Of a stretch of DNA of 33,202 nt, positions 30,655 through 33,202 are shown piece by piece. Both the position numbers and the translations under genes were made by a program. Within the stretch, counting starts at the first letter, position 1, and each line of letters begins with the position of its first letter. Under the pieces are notes generated by a model that saw nothing but the letters and a program-made list of their open reading frames with translations, did no database searches and had not been told where the DNA came from. Origin of the DNA: Deltaproteobacteria bacterium. Its GTDB lineage: Bacteria > Desulfobacterota > Desulfobacteria > Desulfobacterales > Desulfosarcinaceae. The stretch lies in the NCBI GenBank assembly GCA_021819735.1, contig JAKAFO010000012.1:1-33202 (forward strand). The letters are read 5' to 3'.

Positions 30655-30703
30655 GAGCTTCACTCATATACTTCCGCACATACCGGCAGCCATCAATTCA
30701 GAA

Positions 30704-30732
30704 TTGACATGCCGGATGCTCTGCCTAAGCAT
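30704..30732 (+). promoter_or_regulatory. Weak promoter candidate for the YcaC-like gene
   Basis: A perfect TTGACA at 30704-30709 lies about 65 nt upstream of the start codon. The expected -10 position (30726-30732) has TAAGCAT, a poor match. Only the -35-like box is convincing. Confidence 0.25.
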
Positions 30733-30774
30733 TGAAATTAAGACCAACACTCTTTTAAAAAAAAGGAGGCTATG

Positions 30775-31398
30775 ATGAGCACATCCTTCAAATATACGCG
30801 TTTATCCAAAGACGATGCCGCCTGCCTGCTGGTAGACCACCAGTCCGGCCTGATCTCACTGGTGCAGGATTTTTCACCCGGCGAGTTCAAGAACAATGTG
30901 CTGGCCCTGGCGGCCAGCGCCAAATATTTTCAGATGCCGACGATATTGACCACCAGCTTTGAGGAAGGACCCAATGGCCCCTTGGTGCCGGAGCTCAAGG
31001 AGATGTTTCCGGGGGCGCACTACATCCCTCGCCCGGGACAAATCAATGCGTGGGATAACCAGGACTTTGTCGGAGCGGTGAAACAGACCGGTCGCAAGCA
31101 ACTGATCATTGCCGGTGTCGTGACCGAGGTCTGTGTCGCTTTTCCTGCGCTTTCGGCCATCGAGGCCGGCTATGACGTGTTCGTGGTCACGGACGCCTCG
31201 GGCACCTTTAACGAGGTGACGCGGCATGCCGCCTGGGCGCGCATGGCCGCCGCCGGTGTTCAGCTTATGAACTGGTTTAGCGTGGCCTGCGAGCTGCACA
31301 GGGACTGGCGCAACGATATCGAAGGACTGGGAGCGCTTTTCTCCAATCACATTCCAAATTACAGGAATCTGATCACCAGCTACCTGGCGAGAAAATGA
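30775..31398 (+). CDS. ycaC: YcaC-like isochorismatase-family hydrolase
   Basis: A 207-residue cytosolic hydrolase of the isochorismatase/nicotinamidase superfamily. LLVDHQSGLI gives the catalytic Asp21; the active Cys120 lies in AGVVTEVCVAFPALSA. The C-terminal FVVTDASGTFNEVTRHAAWARM and HRDWRNDIEGL segments are characteristic of the YcaC subgroup as I remember it. The substrate of YcaC itself is not settled. Start codon 30775 gives GGAGG a five-base spacing, better than the ATG three bases earlier. It is convergent with the VOC-family gene, with a strong inverted repeat between them. Confidence 0.9.
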   Translation: MSTSFKYTRLSKDDAACLLVDHQSGLISLVQDFSPGEFKNNVLALAASAKYFQMPTILTTSFEEGPNGPLVPELKEMFPGAHYIPRPGQINAWDNQDFVGAVKQTGRKQLIIAGVVTEVCVAFPALSAIEAGYDVFVVTDASGTFNEVTRHAAWARMAAAGVQLMNWFSVACELHRDWRNDIEGLGALFSNHIPNYRNLITSYLARK

Positions 31399-31413
31399 AT
31401 ATATCCGCTTTCT

Positions 31414-31453
31414 CCGGCCGTCTCGGGATAATCTTCAAACCCCGAGACGCCGG
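31414..31453. terminator. Long inverted repeat between convergent genes
   Basis: CGTCTCGGG (31419-31427) and CCCGAGACG (31441-31449) form a perfect 9-bp stem, extended by flanking CCGG on both sides with one bulged base. It lies between the YcaC-like gene (+) and the VOC gene (-). There is no U-run on either strand, so it may be a factor-dependent or bidirectional terminator. Confidence 0.5.
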
Positions 31454-31464
31454 CGATGGCAAGC

Positions 31465-31875
31465 TTATGCTCTTCTGGCCATCAGCTCGAAAATCGCCCC
31501 ACCGGGTCCGCCTGCATCCACGTACGCAAAACGGCCCGGATCGTGTATCAGCAGATTGGCTCCGTTTTTCACAAGCCGAGCCACCTCGGCATCAACATCA
31601 TCCACGAAAAAACCGATGTGATGCACGCCTTCGCCCCACCGATCGAGAAACTTCGACTGGAATATTCGGCCTTCGATGCACTGAACGAGCTCTATCTCCG
31701 TGGGGCCGATATGCGTAAAGGCCATCCGTATTTTCCACGGGCGGCCTTTGGTATCTTTTCCGCCATTTTCCATGAACCGCCAGGGGCCAAGGCCGTAAAG
31801 ACGGGACCAGGCCGCCGTGGTCTTGTCGATGTCGGTTACCGCATAACTGATGTGATCTACGGTGCCGATCTGCAT
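31465..31875 (-). CDS. VOC-family protein, methylmalonyl-CoA epimerase/glyoxalase-like
   Basis: A 136-residue vicinal-oxygen-chelate fold protein made of two beta-alpha-beta-beta-beta modules. Start VDHISYAVTDID with the metal-ligand His8, then GPTEIELVQ with a Glu ligand, VHHIGFFVDDVD with a His ligand and GGAIFELM with a Glu ligand. The general order H/E/H/E supports a metal-binding enzyme such as a methylmalonyl-CoA epimerase, glyoxalase or dioxygenase relative. It is followed upstream by an SDR gene on the same strand, 15 nt away. GGAGG precedes the ATG. Exact substrate unknown. Confidence 0.85.
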   Translation of the reverse strand: MQIGTVDHISYAVTDIDKTTAAWSRLYGLGPWRFMENGGKDTKGRPWKIRMAFTHIGPTEIELVQCIEGRIFQSKFLDRWGEGVHHIGFFVDDVDAEVARLVKNGANLLIHDPGRFAYVDAGGPGGAIFELMARRA

Positions 31876-31890
31876 AGGCTGCCTCCATTC

Positions 31891-32679
31891 CTATTGCTTC
31901 TCCAACCAGGATGGCTCTCCGTGAACCCGGCCGCCATCGATCACGATGGTTTCGCCGGTAACATAACTACCCGCCTGGGAGGCCAGGAAGACAACAATGC
32001 CCCCCAACTCTTCCGGCTCGCCCAGACGGAGCATCGGGATTTGGGCCACCGCTTTGGCATTGACCTTCGGATCTTTCCAAAGGGCCTCGCTGAGACGAGT
32101 TTTGATGACCCCCGGCGCAATGGCGTTCACCCGGATATTGTACTGCCCCCACTCCTTGGCCATCACCTGGGTCATCATGATGACGGCAGCCTTGCTCACG
32201 CAGTAAACCCCCAGATCGCCCGCCCGGATGCCGCCGATCGAGGAGGTGTTGACGATCGATCCGCCGCCCTGGGGCTTCATGATCTTGGCCGCCATCTGGC
32301 TCAGGAAGAACAAGCTCTTCAGGTTGACGTTCATGATGATGTCATAGGTCTTTTCGTCCTGGTCCATAATCTTCCCGAAATAGGGATTGGTTCCGGCGTT
32401 GTTGACGAGGATGTCGATGCGGCCGAACTCTTTCATGACCTGATCGATCAGGGCCTTTGAATCTTCCAGCTTGCCGACATGGGCGGCAATGGCCCTTCCC
32501 TTTACACCCTTGGCCGATATCTCCGCGGCAACCGGTTCGAGACCATCGATCTTCCGACTGCTCACGACCACATGGGCGCCGGCATCGGCCATGGCCAGTG
32601 CCGCGGATCGCCCAATGCCGCGGCTTCCGCCGGTGACGACGGCAACTTTGCCTTCAAGCGAAAACTTAGAAAAGTCCAT
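31891..32679 (-). CDS. SDR-family oxidoreductase
   Basis: A 262-residue NAD(P)-dependent short-chain dehydrogenase. TGGSRGIG at 16-23, NNAG at 93-96, catalytic Ser146/147, Tyr159 and Lys163 (YCVSK). The C-terminus is IVIDGGRVHG. The starting ATG at 32679 has AAGGAAGGA at a better spacing than the adjacent ATG at 32682. It is unlike the two ketoreductases of the operon in the C-terminal part and belongs to the general-purpose SDR group. It sits beside the VOC gene, with which it may form a small catabolic unit. Substrate not evident. Confidence 0.9.
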   Translation of the reverse strand: MDFSKFSLEGKVAVVTGGSRGIGRSAALAMADAGAHVVVSSRKIDGLEPVAAEISAKGVKGRAIAAHVGKLEDSKALIDQVMKEFGRIDILVNNAGTNPYFGKIMDQDEKTYDIIMNVNLKSLFFLSQMAAKIMKPQGGGSIVNTSSIGGIRAGDLGVYCVSKAAVIMMTQVMAKEWGQYNIRVNAIAPGVIKTRLSEALWKDPKVNAKAVAQIPMLRLGEPEELGGIVVFLASQAGSYVTGETIVIDGGRVHGEPSWLEKQ

Positions 32680-32714
32680 CATTCCTTCCTTTCGGGTAGT
32701 GTGAAAACGGTGTT

Positions 32715-32748
32715 AAAAAAACGGACCCGCCGGCAAAGGTTAACCGGC
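32715..32748 (-). terminator. Probable terminator after the zinc-dependent phospholipase-like gene
   Basis: GCCGG (32729-32733) pairs with CCGGC (32744-32748), with a loop of about 10 bases, followed on the minus strand by GGGTCCG and seven U residues (the A-run at 32715-32721). The stem overlaps the stop codon. Short stem, but the U-run is good. Confidence 0.5.
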
Positions 32749-33202
32749 CACAACCATTTTTAAGATGGCCTTCAAAAGCGACACGCTGTGACCCAACTGC
32801 CGATAAGCCTCCTCCCGGGTCATACGGCGATTCTGCTCTTCCAGGCTGTGGCCGAGTTGCTTGGAAAGGTTGGCGATCCGGGCCACCTCCCTGGAAAGGT
32901 CAGCCTCGGATTGAATGGTGATTTCGTAGGTGGCAATCATATCCATATGTCCGAGAACCTCATCATTGACGATGCCATCGTTGTCAGAGTGGTTCTTGCG
33001 GTTGAAATCGTTGTACATGGTGTGATGCAAGGGCATGGAGAGGTCACCGATGTAGTGGACCAGGTAGGCCATCTGGCCTTCCGCATATCGGCCTTCGCGT
33101 TTAACTTTCAAGTAAGCCCGGAGGGACCCGATAATGGCACCATACAGATGCCCGTTGTGATCTTCTTTGTCATATAATTGAGCTTGCCCCAGAACCATTT
33201 CC
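32740..33202 (-). CDS. Zinc-dependent phospholipase C / S1-P1-like protein, 3' part (5' end outside window)
   Basis: The frame runs to the window edge, so the gene begins beyond it; about 152 C-terminal residues are visible. The motif YLVHYIGDLSMPLHHTMYNDFN contains a His and Asp pattern (HxxGDxxxPLH) typical of the zinc-dependent phospholipase C/S1-P1 nuclease fold, with NKNHSDNDG nearby. The last 70 residues are helical. Whether it cuts phospholipid or nucleic acid cannot be told. A probable U-run terminator follows the gene. Confidence 0.7.
   Translation of the reverse strand, partial: EMVLGQAQLYDKEDHNGHLYGAIIGSLRAYLKVKREGRYAEGQMAYLVHYIGDLSMPLHHTMYNDFNRKNHSDNDGIVNDEVLGHMDMIATYEITIQSEADLSREVARIANLSKQLGHSLEEQNRRMTREEAYRQLGHSVSLLKAILKMVVAG

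Larger units (their letters stand above)
30292..30774. other. Gene-free gap of about 480 bp with a repeat copy
   Basis: This gap between the peptidase start and the YcaC-like gene contains an AT-rich stretch (30470-30600), the shortened repeat C (30622-30654) and a hairpin-like CCGCACATGCGG near 30391. The segment GGTCCCTCGGAAATCGAGCTCG on the minus strand near 30600 (GPSEIELVQ when translated) resembles GPTEIELVQ of the VOC-family protein at 31465, but the match is only about ten codons. A 60-codon + frame there is judged spurious. I see no other gene. Confidence 0.5.

Noticed and set aside
1-33202. CRISPR arrays, insertion sequences with transposase, integrases, rRNA or tRNA genes
   Set aside because: None seen: no regularly spaced palindromic repeats, no DDE or tyrosine/serine recombinase motifs in any plausible frame, and no RNA-gene signatures.

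Overview
The window reads as a GC-rich chromosomal segment from a strictly bacterial, probably anaerobic Desulfobacterota (Desulfobacterales-like) genome. This is an inference from gene content: many radical SAM enzymes, tandem PilT-type ATPases with a zinc-ribbon/pseudo-receiver protein, a DivIVA-YggT pair, and a CcdA/thioredoxin relay. No taxonomic marker such as rRNA is present.

Layout. (1) 1-1444, plus strand: the 3' part of folP, then coaX. (2) 1450-1574: a decayed copy of the 3' end of a metallo-beta-lactamase-fold gene whose intact copy lies at 14436-15383. (3) 1637-14337, minus strand: a tightly packed 13-gene operon, transcribed from nitroreductase to FabZ-like dehydratase, degenerate ketosynthase (chain-length-factor-like), active ketosynthase, ketoreductase, long acyl carrier protein, second ketoreductase, two tandem radical SAM proteins with cysteine-rich N-termini resembling the tetraether-synthase (Tes/MJ0619) family, two further radical SAM proteins, a rhodanese-membrane fusion and an alpha/beta hydrolase. 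No enoyl reductase of a standard family is present. This is the most interesting system here: a dedicated type II fatty-acid/polyketide assembly line coupled to four radical SAM enzymes. It is bracketed by the two copies of the MBL-fold gene 3' end, as if inserted there as a unit.

(4) 14436-19439, minus strand: MBL-fold hydrolase, zinc-ribbon/pseudo-receiver protein, PilU-like and PilT ATPases, DivIVA-domain protein and YggT-family protein. (5) 19657-21336: a cysteine-rich small protein (+) and an exported protein of unknown function (-). (6) 21587-25134, plus strand: proC, a MauE/DoxX-like membrane protein, CcdA, an exported thioredoxin and a TerC-family transporter with a good terminator. 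(7) 25211-26636: small membrane protein and YgjP-type metalloprotease (-), and a DUF2845-like exported protein (+).

(8) 26588-30654: an accessory patch delimited by three copies of the 3' end of the DUF2845-like gene. The first interval holds an ORC/AAA-type ATPase preceded by four 10-bp phased repeats. The second holds a small zinc-ribbon protein, a truncated coding remnant, a small lipoprotein-like protein and a secreted caspase-fold (clan CD) peptidase with a polyserine linker. The small lipoprotein resembles the N-terminal domain of the peptidase. (9) 30775-33202: YcaC-like hydrolase (+), VOC-family protein, SDR oxidoreductase and a truncated zinc-dependent phospholipase C/S1-P1-like protein (-).

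All functional calls come from reading motifs in the sequence; no database search was run.
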